From Streptomyces sp. TRM68367 (GTDB lineage: Bacteria; Actinomycetota; Actinomycetes; Streptomycetales; Streptomycetaceae), in the NCBI RefSeq assembly GCF_014495685.1, contig NZ_JACTVI010000067.1:1-45906 (forward strand): a stretch of 45,906 nt of DNA, written 5' to 3'. Position numbers and translations under genes: made by a program. This document shows positions 1-7,113 of this stretch, piece after piece; position 1 is the stretch's first letter; the number at the start of each line of letters is the position of its first letter. Under the pieces are notes generated by a model. The model had not been told where the DNA came from, ran no database searches, and saw only the letters and a list, made by a program, of their open reading frames with translations.

Positions 1-26
1 GTCCTTCGTCCGTCCGGACGAAGGAC
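1..26. terminator. Hairpin terminator at left edge
   Basis: A perfect 11-bp inverted repeat (GTCCTTCGTCC / GGACGAAGGAC) with a 4-nt loop lies just beyond the stop of the minus-strand gene ending at 49. It has no T tract, as is common for streptomycete terminators. It could serve that operon or a gene off the left end. Confidence 0.6.
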
Positions 27-48
27 GCCGACGAGACTCCCGGACGAA

Positions 49-345
49 CTAGCCGCGGCTGTCCGTCGCTTCCAGGGTGAGGGGGTGGGTGGCCAGCGGG
101 GTCACCTGGATGTCCGCGTACGGCCGGATGGGCAGGGAGGCCAGCACCTTCTCCAGCTCATCCGCGTCTGCGGCCGACCAGATGCCGACGTTGCCGCGCT
201 GGCCGGGCATCCGCCAGATGTGCTTGAGGACGCCTGTGGCCATGAGTTCGTGCGCGTGTGCGTGCTCGCGCTTGACGACCTCGTCGCGTTCTTCGACCGG
301 CAGCTCGTAGACGCGGGAACCGTCGAGGTGGATCATGAAATCCAT
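49..345 (-). CDS. Muconolactone delta-isomerase-like protein (dimeric alpha/beta barrel)
   Basis: A 98-aa protein. The ATG at 345 is chosen because AAGGAGGA lies just upstream; a longer reading to 438 has no such site. The sequence starts MDFMIHL, then has an EHAHAHELMATG helix, a GIWSAADADELEKVLASLP segment and a PLATHPL end. These are the features of the small muconolactone-isomerase/YCII-like ferredoxin-fold family, which usually isomerise or shield small lactones and aromatics as oligomers. The substrate is unknown. It is the last gene of a minus-strand set with an alpha/beta hydrolase and an MFS pump. A second member of the family is encoded at 11775. Family assignment is firm; an enzymatic role is inferred. 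Confidence 0.8.
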   Translation of the reverse strand: MDFMIHLDGSRVYELPVEERDEVVKREHAHAHELMATGVLKHIWRMPGQRGNVGIWSAADADELEKVLASLPIRPYADIQVTPLATHPLTLEATDSRG

Positions 346-418
346 GGAAGTCCTCCTTGGGTGAGTTGTTCGATGTGCCGCGCGGCGATGGGCTGTGTGA
401 TCCCAGCTGTCTCGTCCG

Positions 419-1900
419 TCAGCGGGTCTGCGGTCCATCGGGGTGGGCGGAGACGGCGTCGGCCTCGGTTTTTCTCGGCGCGGGCGCCGATGAGTCCACG
501 CGCTGATGGCCGGCGGGCAGGAAGCGGACCACGCCCAGCGTCGTGGCCACCAGGAGGGCGGCCCCGATGATCAGGCTGATGCGCATGCCCGTCATGAAGT
601 GGGCCGAGTCGGCGATCAGTGCGCCCAGGAGGGCCACGCCGATGGCTCCGCCGAACTGGCGGGCCGCGCTGAGGACTCCGGAGGCCAGGCCTGCCCGCTC
701 GTGCGGGACCGATTCCAGCATCGCCGTCGTCAGGGGCGGGATCGCCAGACCTCCGCCGATGCCCAACGGGACAAGCAGCACCAGGAGCAGGGGAGTTGGG
801 GTGTCCTCGGTGACGAAGAGCAGCCCGAGGATGCCCAGCGTCTGGATGATCTGGCCGATGATCAGCGGGAAGCGCGGCCCGTGGCGGTTGGTGAGCTTGC
901 CCGCCAGCAGGTTGACCAGGGTGGTGAAGGCCGTCATCGGGATGAACATGAGGCCTGCCATCAGGGCCGAGGCGCCGCGGTGTTCCTGGAAGAAGATCGT
1001 GAAGACGAAGACCAGGCCGTAGTAGCCCAGGTTGAGGGCCAGGCCGGCGCTGGTGCACACGGCCACCGCGGGGTTGCGGAACATGGTCAGCGGTACCGCC
1101 GGGTTGCTCTGGCGGGACTCGGCGATCAGGAACACGGCTGCGGCGATGACCGCGACCGCGAAGCCGGCGATGGTGGCCGGGTCCGTCCAGCCGCTGGAGC
1201 CTGCGTTGATCACCGCGAAGACCAGGGCCGCGAGGGCCAGGACGGCCGTGATCTGGCCTGCCGGGTCCATCGGAGCCTGTCCGCGCGGGGATCGTGGGGC
1301 GCGGAGCATGCCGATGAGGGCGACGATGCCGACGGGGATGTTGATGAAGAAGATCCAGCGCCAGCCGAGCCCGGTCGTCAGGGCTCCGCCGACGACCGGG
1401 CCCGCGGCGACGGCCGCCCCGCCGCCCGCCGTCCACCATGCGATGCCGCGGGCGCGCAGCGACGGGTCGTCGTAGGCCTGGCGGACCAGGGCGAGCGAGG
1501 CCGGCATCATCACCGCTGCCCCTGCTCCCTGGATCGCCCGCGCGATGATGAGCACGTCGAGGCTGGGGGCGAGTCCGCAGAGCGCGGACATCAGGGTGAA
1601 GACGGACAGGCCGATCGTGAAGGCGCGGCTCGCGCCGACACGGTCCGAGATCGCGCCCGCCGACAGCAGCAGCGCAGCGAAGAGCAGGGTGTACGCCGTC
1701 ACCACCCACTGCAGCGCCGAGACCTGACCGTCCCACTGCGCGCCGATGCTCGGCAGCGCGACGTTCACCACCGTCGTATCCAGCGTGATCACGAAGAACG
1801 CCAGACAGGCGACGAGGACGGTGGCATTGGGGCTCAGACTCGGCCGGACGTCAGCCGCCCTTGCCCCGGAGGGAGAACCAGCGGCAGGTCGCCTGCTCAC
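419..1900 (-). CDS. MFS multidrug transporter, DHA2 (EmrB/QacA) family
   Basis: A 493-aa inner-membrane proton-coupled efflux pump with about 14 hydrophobic segments. The DHA2 signature LDTTVVNVALP is at residues 40-50, loop motif A (GAISDRVG) at about 82-89, and a proline/glycine-rich motif-C-like helix (GPVVGGALTTGLGWRWIF) follows. The last 30 residues are hydrophilic. The GTG start overlaps the stop of the upstream hydrolase gene as GTGA, so the two are probably translationally coupled. With the isomerase-like gene downstream it forms a three-gene unit. Such pumps next to tailoring enzymes usually export the product or give self-resistance; the substrate cannot be told from sequence. Confidence 0.9.
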   Translation of the reverse strand: MSRRPAAGSPSGARAADVRPSLSPNATVLVACLAFFVITLDTTVVNVALPSIGAQWDGQVSALQWVVTAYTLLFAALLLSAGAISDRVGASRAFTIGLSVFTLMSALCGLAPSLDVLIIARAIQGAGAAVMMPASLALVRQAYDDPSLRARGIAWWTAGGGAAVAAGPVVGGALTTGLGWRWIFFINIPVGIVALIGMLRAPRSPRGQAPMDPAGQITAVLALAALVFAVINAGSSGWTDPATIAGFAVAVIAAAVFLIAESRQSNPAVPLTMFRNPAVAVCTSAGLALNLGYYGLVFVFTIFFQEHRGASALMAGLMFIPMTAFTTLVNLLAGKLTNRHGPRFPLIIGQIIQTLGILGLLFVTEDTPTPLLLVLLVPLGIGGGLAIPPLTTAMLESVPHERAGLASGVLSAARQFGGAIGVALLGALIADSAHFMTGMRISLIIGAALLVATTLGVVRFLPAGHQRVDSSAPAPRKTEADAVSAHPDGPQTR

Positions 1901-2805
1901 AGTGTCCTTTCGAAGTGGGCCCTCACCGAGTCCAGGGCCGGTGCCACTGTCGATTCCTGGTCGTAGAAATCAAACTGGGTACCCGTTGTCCACTGCAGTT
2001 CCTTGGGGGCCGTCAGCGCCTCGTGGAAGCGGCGGGCGCCGTCCGGGACGGCGGCGTCCGGGCTGTGCAGCATGAAGGTGGGGGCCGTGCACCGGGGGGC
2101 GACCGCGATGGGGTCGAAGGTCAGCCACTGCGGCCAGCTCATGACGGCGAACCGGTTGCCCCACTGCGGGATGGCCCCCCGGTCGGCGTTCAGGTAGTAG
2201 TCGAACGGCCCGTACATGGCGGCCCGTTCGTCGGTGTCGCTGGCCGCCGGAATGTAGTCGACCTCGCCCGTCGACTCGTACTTCGCCCGGGCCGCCTCGC
2301 CCAGGGTCATCCGCTCGCGGATGCCGTCCAGGCCGCCGTAGATGTCCTGGACCAGGGTCGCGTCGTGCAGCCATGGGGCCACCATGGCGACGGAGCGGAT
2401 CTCCGGGGTGCGTGAGCCGGCGACCGCGATGTACCCGGCGCCGGCGCAGATGCCGAGCGCGCCGATCCGGGACGGGTCCACATCGGGCCGGGACTTCAGG
2501 TACTCGACGGCGCTCACGATGTCCGCGATCTTGCGCTCCGGCGATTCGAAGTTCTGCGGATCGCCCTTGGACGTCCCGTAGCCGCGGAAGTCGAAGGCGA
2601 GAGCGGTCAGGCCCCGCTGAGCGAGTCCGGCGGCGTAGCGGCCCGCCATCTGTTCCTTGACCGTGAGCCACGAGCCGACCACGAGTACTGCGGGAGAGGC
2701 GTCCCCCGCCGGCTGCGACGCCGGCCGGTAGAGGTCGCCGCGCAGGTCGACCCCTTCACTGGGGAGTGCCACCCCCTCGACACGCACATCACCGTTGGGG
2801 TTCAT
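1897..2805 (-). CDS. Alpha/beta hydrolase (dienelactone-hydrolase/FrsA-like)
   Basis: A 302-aa cytoplasmic alpha/beta hydrolase. The ATG at 2805 follows GGGAGA; the frame is open further upstream, but that part lacks a good start. The oxyanion region is LVVGSWLTVK, followed by a strand-turn FDFRGYGTSKG (about 71-81). The nucleophile elbow reads GICAG with Cys120 in place of Ser, as in dienelactone hydrolases. The C-terminal block where a catalytic His is expected reads GTQFDFYD, with Gln277. This may be usual in the subfamily, or the protein may be catalytically altered. It is first in a unit with the MFS pump and divergent from the SnoaL/LLM/cupin genes. The substrate is unknown. Confidence 0.8.
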   Translation of the reverse strand: MNPNGDVRVEGVALPSEGVDLRGDLYRPASQPAGDASPAVLVVGSWLTVKEQMAGRYAAGLAQRGLTALAFDFRGYGTSKGDPQNFESPERKIADIVSAVEYLKSRPDVDPSRIGALGICAGAGYIAVAGSRTPEIRSVAMVAPWLHDATLVQDIYGGLDGIRERMTLGEAARAKYESTGEVDYIPAASDTDERAAMYGPFDYYLNADRGAIPQWGNRFAVMSWPQWLTFDPIAVAPRCTAPTFMLHSPDAAVPDGARRFHEALTAPKELQWTTGTQFDFYDQESTVAPALDSVRAHFERTL

Positions 2806-2867
2806 GGGTCTCCCTTCCAGGTCCTGCCAGCGCTCACTGCGCTCCGCGATGCATGGTAACCAAAACG

Positions 2868-2884
2868 CTTGACTTACTGTCAAG
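2868..2884. promoter_or_regulatory. Palindromic operator candidate in divergent promoter region
   Basis: CTTGAC-TTACT-GTCAAG is a perfect 6-bp inverted repeat with a 5-nt spacer between the two divergent gene sets (starts at 2805 and 2982). It overlaps a minus-strand TTGACA hexamer (2883-2878). A possible TACCAT -10 (2858-2853) follows at a long 19-nt spacing. On the plus strand a TTGACA lies at 2924-2929 without a clear -10. A dimeric regulator binding here could control both sets. Confidence 0.45.
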
Positions 2885-2981
2885 CCATGAGTCATTTTTC
2901 CTTGATCGAATATGACTACCTTGTTGACATTCCATCCGTCACGCAGTCACTCTCGATCGATCACCGAACAAGGAGTCGACT

Positions 2982-3440
2982 ATGACGCAGGGTCAGCTCG
3001 CCCCGCCGCGCGACGCCCAGTCAGTGGGGCGCTACTTCCTGGACCAGATCGGCGGTGGGCAGCTCGAAGCCGCGTTCGCCTGCCTGGCCGACGACGTGGT
3101 GATGGAGATGCCGTTCGCCCCGCCGGGCAGCCCGACCCGGCTGGAAGGGGCCGATGCGCTGCGCAGCCTGTACACGGGGGTCGTGGGCGCGGCCCTGTCG
3201 ATCGAACTGCCGGTGAGCACCACCTGGCCGTTCGCCGACCCCGAGTGGGCGCTGGTCGAGTACACGGGCCGGATCGTGCAGCCCGGCGGGCAGGAGTACA
3301 CGAACGTCTACCACGGCCTGTTCCGGGTCGTGGACGGGAAGATCAAACTCTTCCGGGAGCTCTACGACACCTACCGGTTCGCCGAGCAGGTGCCCCTCGA
3401 AGCCCGTCGGGCGATGTTCCCGACCACCGACGAGGGGTGA
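2982..3440 (+). CDS. SnoaL-like (NTF2-fold) protein
   Basis: A 152-aa protein with AAGGAG seven nt before the ATG. It shows the SnoaL/NTF2 cone pattern: an N-terminal helix (SVGRYFLDQIGGGQLEAAFA), then LADDVVMEMPFAPPG, a GADALRSLYTGV helix and strands ending in NVYHGLFRVVDGKIKLFRELYD. The family includes polyketide cyclases, steroid isomerases, dehydratases and non-catalytic binders. It heads a three-gene unit with an LLM oxidoreductase and a cupin. Four more NTF2-like proteins lie in the next 11 kb. Its substrate and catalytic status are not predictable. Confidence 0.85.
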   Translation: MTQGQLAPPRDAQSVGRYFLDQIGGGQLEAAFACLADDVVMEMPFAPPGSPTRLEGADALRSLYTGVVGAALSIELPVSTTWPFADPEWALVEYTGRIVQPGGQEYTNVYHGLFRVVDGKIKLFRELYDTYRFAEQVPLEARRAMFPTTDEG

Positions 3441-3445
3441 GCGGG

Positions 3446-4411
3446 ATGCCCCAAGCCGCCGCCCGTGCCGTCGGTGTGGGAGTCCCCCTGTCCGGAGCCT
3501 GGGCGACACCCGCCACCCAGGTGCGGGTCGCCCAGCAGGCCGAGGAGCTCGGCTACCGGTCCCTGTGGACCTTCACCCGCCTGCTCTTCCCGATGCAGAG
3601 CAACGATGCCGAGTGGTCGTCCGACTTCCAGCCGGCCTTCCACTACGGCGTGGCGGAACCGCTCATCACGCTCGGATATCTGGCCGGCTGCACCGAGCGG
3701 ATCCGGCTGGGCATATCCGTACTCAACGCGCCATTCTTCGCCCCCGCGGTGCTGGCCAAGCAGCTCATCCAGCTCGACCGGGTGTCGGACGGACGGCTCG
3801 ACGCCGGTCTTGCCCAGGGCTGGTCCGAGGAGGAGTTCCGGGCTGTCGGCCTGCCCATGGAGCGGCGCGTGGCCCGCACTCTGGAGTACGTCGAGGTGCT
3901 CCGCCGGATGTGGGAGCAGGATCAGGCGGAATTCCAGGGCGAGTTCACCGAGCTGCCCCGCACCCTGGTCCGTCCTCGCCCCGTGCAGCCGGTCTTCCCC
4001 CTGCTGCTCGGCGGCTCCACCGAGAAGGCCTGGACGCGGGCGGGGCGCCTGGCCCAGGGCTGGGTCAGTCCGGGTTTCGTCACCGTGGCGGAGGTCGCCG
4101 AGGCCGCGTCCGGGGTCCGCGCGGCCGCCGAACGCGCCGGGCGCTCCCCCGACGAGATGCGCATCGTCGTGCGGGCCACCGTCTTCCTCGGCCCCGAACT
4201 CGGTTCCGGGCGCGCCCCCTTCAACGGTTCGATCGGCCAGATCCGGTCGGACATCGAGCAGATGCACGACGCCGGAGCCACCGAAGTCTTCCTCGACTTC
4301 AACTTCGATCCGCAGGTCGTCGGTCCCGATGCGGACCCCGCCGGCTCCCTCGGCCGGGTCGAGGAAGCGCTGGGTGAACTCGCTCCCGTCGCGCTTCCCG
4401 CCGCACGGTGA
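3446..4411 (+). CDS. LLM-class (probable F420-dependent) oxidoreductase
   Basis: A 321-aa TIM-barrel bacterial-luciferase-like protein. It begins VGVGVPLSGAWATP, followed by QQAEELGYRSLWTFTR, LGISVLNAPFFAPAVLAKQL and the family-typical DRVSDGRLDAGLAQGWSEEEF block, then PLLLGGSTEKAWTRAGRLAQGW. Family members use F420H2 or FMNH2 to reduce or oxygenate small molecules in the cytoplasm; F420 is the usual cofactor in actinomycetes. The ATG at 3446 is 5 nt after the SnoaL stop and has GAGGGG upstream. An in-frame GTG at 3437 overlapping that stop is an alternative. It is very likely co-transcribed with its neighbours. Confidence 0.85.
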   Translation: MPQAAARAVGVGVPLSGAWATPATQVRVAQQAEELGYRSLWTFTRLLFPMQSNDAEWSSDFQPAFHYGVAEPLITLGYLAGCTERIRLGISVLNAPFFAPAVLAKQLIQLDRVSDGRLDAGLAQGWSEEEFRAVGLPMERRVARTLEYVEVLRRMWEQDQAEFQGEFTELPRTLVRPRPVQPVFPLLLGGSTEKAWTRAGRLAQGWVSPGFVTVAEVAEAASGVRAAAERAGRSPDEMRIVVRATVFLGPELGSGRAPFNGSIGQIRSDIEQMHDAGATEVFLDFNFDPQVVGPDADPAGSLGRVEEALGELAPVALPAAR

Positions 4412-4439
4412 GGCGTACACCAGGAGACTTGGAGAGACC

Positions 4440-4988
4440 ATGATCCATGCGATTTCGCGGCTCGTCGCGGGCTGCCGGCCCGACGGCACCTCGGTGGTCG
4501 AGGCGAGCGGGCCCCTCGCCCCGGTGACCGTGGGCGCGCTGCCCGGCGTCGAGTTCTATCAGGTCTGGGGGCGCAACGACGCCCCTGCGATAGGCGACGG
4601 CGGCACCGAAGCGGCCTTCGTCCCCTACTTCCCCGGGGCCGACGGGACCCGCTTCGTGATCCTGCGCTGGCCCCCGGAGACCGGGCGGGGCCCGCAAGGC
4701 GATCCCGACGCGCTCTCCGCCGAGGTCGAGGGGGTCTTCCCCGGACTGCTCCAGGCCCTGGCTCCGGACGAGAAGGGACACCACGCGACGGACACCGTGG
4801 ACATGTCGATCATTCTCGAGGGCGAGCTCTGGCTCCAGCTGGAGGACGGCTCCGAGACCCGGCTGACGCCCGGCAGCTGCGTCGTGCTGCGCGGCAACCG
4901 GCACTCCTGGTCCAACCGCAGCGCCGAACCGGCCGTCATGGCCAGCGTCTTCATCGGTGCGAACGACAAGCTCCGCCAGACCGGCTGA
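4440..4988 (+). CDS. Cupin-domain protein
   Basis: A 182-aa protein. The cupin barrel occupies the C-terminal half: HHATDTVDMSIILEGELWL (motif 1), then ETRLTPGSCVVLRGNRHSW (motif 2) with the second-motif His retained. In motif 1 the usual HxH is replaced by HHATD, as in several cupins near aromatic and polyketide tailoring genes. Metal binding is therefore possible but non-canonical. The N-terminal 90 residues look like a decayed first cupin half (PVTVGALPGVEFYQVWG). GGAGAG precedes the ATG. It ends the SnoaL-LLM-cupin unit and converges on the XRE gene. Function unknown. Confidence 0.8.
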   Translation: MIHAISRLVAGCRPDGTSVVEASGPLAPVTVGALPGVEFYQVWGRNDAPAIGDGGTEAAFVPYFPGADGTRFVILRWPPETGRGPQGDPDALSAEVEGVFPGLLQALAPDEKGHHATDTVDMSIILEGELWLQLEDGSETRLTPGSCVVLRGNRHSWSNRSAEPAVMASVFIGANDKLRQTG

Positions 4989-4993
4989 CCCCC

Positions 4994-6337
4994 TTAGTAC
5001 GCGCCTGCCCGGTCGGTGGAAGTGAGCCGGCCGGGCAGGCCCGCGTCGTTCAGGGCCTGCTGGTACGCGGCGGTCGACTCGGCGACGTACCCGTACTGCT
5101 GCCAGATGTCCGCGATCCGGCGCCACGCGGCGGCCGACGAGCGGGCGGGGGGCAGTTGGCGAAGCTGCTGTGCCGCGGCCCGGAGCGTCTCCTGCGCCTG
5201 CTGGCTCTCCCCCGCGCTGAACTGGGCGTGCGCCAGCACGGCGCGGGCCTCGACCGACTCCCGGCGCGGTTCGTCGCGCAACAGCCCCAGTGCCTTGGAC
5301 GCGTGCTGCTGCGCTTCGGCGGCCCGGTCCAGTCGCAGGCACGCCAGCGCGATTCCGGTCTGCGCCGATGCCTGCTCGAGGACCGTTCCGACGTCCACGA
5401 GCTGGGCGTGCGACCGCTCGAGCAGCTGATGGGCTCGCTCCGGGGCACCGGGATCGGAGCAGAGCAGCAGCGTCCCGTAGGCACCGCAGAGCAGGGCGTG
5501 GTGGCGCACATGGTCGCTCTCGGCCAGCAGCGCGCGTGCCCGCTCGGCCAGTGCGAGGGCCTCGTCGATCCGGCCCTGGGACTGCGCCACGAGAGCGGCG
5601 TTCCAGTAGGTCTCCCGCTGTGCGGTCCGGCCGCCGCGGTCGTCGGCGATCCTGATCAGGCGGTCGGCCACGAGGCGGGCCTTGGCCAGGTCGCCGCGGG
5701 TCCGGTAGCAGCCGACCAGCACGGCTGCGAGCTGGATGTGGTCGTCCGTGGCCTCGAGGCCGAGCTGGTCGAGTCGGCGCAGGGCCCGCTCGCCGATCTC
5801 GACGCTGAGGACCTGGTCGCCGAGTGCCTGGTGACAGCGGCAGAGCGCCGTGGCCAACTGGCTCCATTCCGCCGATCCGGCAACGCACTTGGGGTCCTCG
5901 TACAGCAGGGTGAGCACCTGGACGGCGGCCTCGGTGCGGCCGAGTTGCTCCAGGGCGAGCGCCTGGCCCAGGCGTGCCCGGCGCACGGTGGCCTCGGGCA
6001 GGACGGGCGCGGAGGCGAGGACCTCGCTGAAGGCCTGCAGCGCCTCCCCGTTGGCACCGTTGTGCAAGGAGAGGTCGGCGAACGCCGCCTTGAGCTCCAA
6101 CTCGCGTGTACGGGTGCCGTCCTGACCCGTGAGCAGATAGCCGGTGGTGCATCCGAGGCGCTCGGCGAGGAGAGCCACGACCGCCGCCGAGGGCGTCCGC
6201 TTGCCGGACTCGATCAGCGAGATGTAGCTCACCGAGACGTCGTCGCTGGCGAGGTCCTGTTGCTTGAGCCCCCGAGCACGGCGGAGTTCCCTGAGCCGTC
6301 GGCCGGTGCCTTCACCGTCTTCGGCGGTGCTGTCCAC
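4994..6337 (-). CDS. XRE-family regulator with tetratricopeptide repeats
   Basis: A 447-aa protein. An XRE helix-turn-helix (RRLRELRRARGLKQQDLA...SYISLIESGKRTPS) spans about residues 12-62, followed by a long all-helical TPR-type region with many Ala/Leu pairs. This architecture is common in streptomycete regulators that sense peptides or small ligands. The GTG at 6337 is preferred because GGAG lies just upstream; a longer frame to 6415 would read through the promoter region. A TAAAAT -10-like box (6390-6385) lies in front, and two similar repeats nearby suggest autoregulation. It probably controls the surrounding tailoring genes, but this is inferred from position only. Confidence 0.85.
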   Translation of the reverse strand: MDSTAEDGEGTGRRLRELRRARGLKQQDLASDDVSVSYISLIESGKRTPSAAVVALLAERLGCTTGYLLTGQDGTRTRELELKAAFADLSLHNGANGEALQAFSEVLASAPVLPEATVRRARLGQALALEQLGRTEAAVQVLTLLYEDPKCVAGSAEWSQLATALCRCHQALGDQVLSVEIGERALRRLDQLGLEATDDHIQLAAVLVGCYRTRGDLAKARLVADRLIRIADDRGGRTAQRETYWNAALVAQSQGRIDEALALAERARALLAESDHVRHHALLCGAYGTLLLCSDPGAPERAHQLLERSHAQLVDVGTVLEQASAQTGIALACLRLDRAAEAQQHASKALGLLRDEPRRESVEARAVLAHAQFSAGESQQAQETLRAAAQQLRQLPPARSSAAAWRRIADIWQQYGYVAESTAAYQQALNDAGLPGRLTSTDRAGAY

Positions 6338-6384
6338 AGTGTCTCCTCGGGGCCTGCTGGGGTGCTGTCGGCGGGGTGAGGGAA

Positions 6385-6439
6385 ATTTTACAGGAAGTTT
6401 GACAACTGTCGCCATCGCCGGTGAAGGAAGTCACAACTT
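6385..6439. promoter_or_regulatory. Putative promoter and direct-repeat operator of the XRE gene
   Basis: On the minus strand TAAAAT (6390-6385) is a good -10 for the XRE gene. Two related repeats flank it upstream: AGGAAGTTTGACAACT (6392-6407) and AGGAAGTCACAACT (6425-6438), 33 bp apart. Each contains an imperfect dyad (AGTT-N4-AACT; GAAGT-N4-ACTTC). They could be binding sites for the XRE protein controlling both this gene and the divergent gene at 6602. The rest of the 264-nt gap shows nothing else I can support. Confidence 0.4.
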
Positions 6440-6601
6440 CTGCTCTGCCGCTGCCCACACACCGCGACTTCAGGATGTACAACGTCCCTTCTCGCGGCCT
6501 CCCCCCGGCCTTGGCTAAGGTCACGCCGAGTGACGGCAGTGCACCGCATGAGGGATCTGGGCTGGTCGCAAGCGCATGTGGGTTCGAGACAGGAGTGGGG
6601 C

Positions 6602-7015
6602 ATGTTCCGACCGATGCGGCGTGCGGCCTTCTTCGACCTCACCCATCCGGAGCGCCCTGTGCACGAGGATGCGGCCCTTCGGGACGCGCTGGCGGGCCAC
6701 CGGGCCGAGGGGGACCTCGTCGTCCTGGTCGTGGATGCCCACCGGCGGTTGCCGGAGCGGCTGTCCGCCGAGGGGACCCTCGTGCGGCTGCCCCCGTCCG
6801 CCACCTGCGACATGGACAAGTGCACGACGGTCGTCGAGGCGATGACCCGCCTGTGCATCGACCCGGCCAGCTGTTTCGGCTACGGGGATCTGTGCGCCGG
6901 GACGGGGTTGCTCAGTGTCGTCGGCAATCCGCGCGTCATCGCCTGCAGCGCGGACAGCAGCAGGCTCGCCCAGGAGCGGGGCTGGCCCGTCATCATGCCG
7001 CCTTCCGCCGTGTAG
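6602..7015 (+). CDS. Degenerate HAD-IB-like small protein
   Basis: A 137-aa protein. The ATG at 6602 has AGGAG upstream. It resembles the core of HAD-IB phosphatases: FFDLT (11-15), a conserved Lys (about 73) before a helix, and GYGDLCAGTGLLSVVGNP (94-110) ending in RLAQERGWPVI. The second Asp of the DxD nucleophile motif is missing (DLT), motif II has no Ser/Thr (LVVDAH), and the cap domain is absent. At about half the normal length it is probably not an active phosphatase. It may bind a ligand or be decaying. It is divergent from the XRE gene and upstream of glycogen synthase, so a regulatory role is possible. Confidence 0.6.
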   Translation: MFRPMRRAAFFDLTHPERPVHEDAALRDALAGHRAEGDLVVLVVDAHRRLPERLSAEGTLVRLPPSATCDMDKCTTVVEAMTRLCIDPASCFGYGDLCAGTGLLSVVGNPRVIACSADSSRLAQERGWPVIMPPSAV

Positions 7016-7035
7016 GGGTGCGGCGGCCGATGCCA

Positions 7036-7071
7036 TCGGCCCGAGTGGAGAAATCGGCCCGAGTGGAGAAA
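7036..7071 (+). repeat. Perfect 18-bp tandem duplication
   Basis: Two exact adjacent copies of tcggcccgagtggagaaa lie in the 98-nt gap before glgA. If an upstream ATG at 7030 were used, the repeat would encode SARVEK twice. I prefer the glgA start at 7114, so it lies in the leader. Confidence 0.85.
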
Positions 7072-7113
7072 CTGCCGAAGCCCGCCAACGTCCACGGACC
7101 TCAGGAAGTCGCC

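Noticed and set aside
506..1966. Plus-strand open frame of 486 codons over the MFS gene
   Set aside because: It is a Gln/Arg/Asp-rich shadow of the minus-strand transporter, without a start signal or family features.
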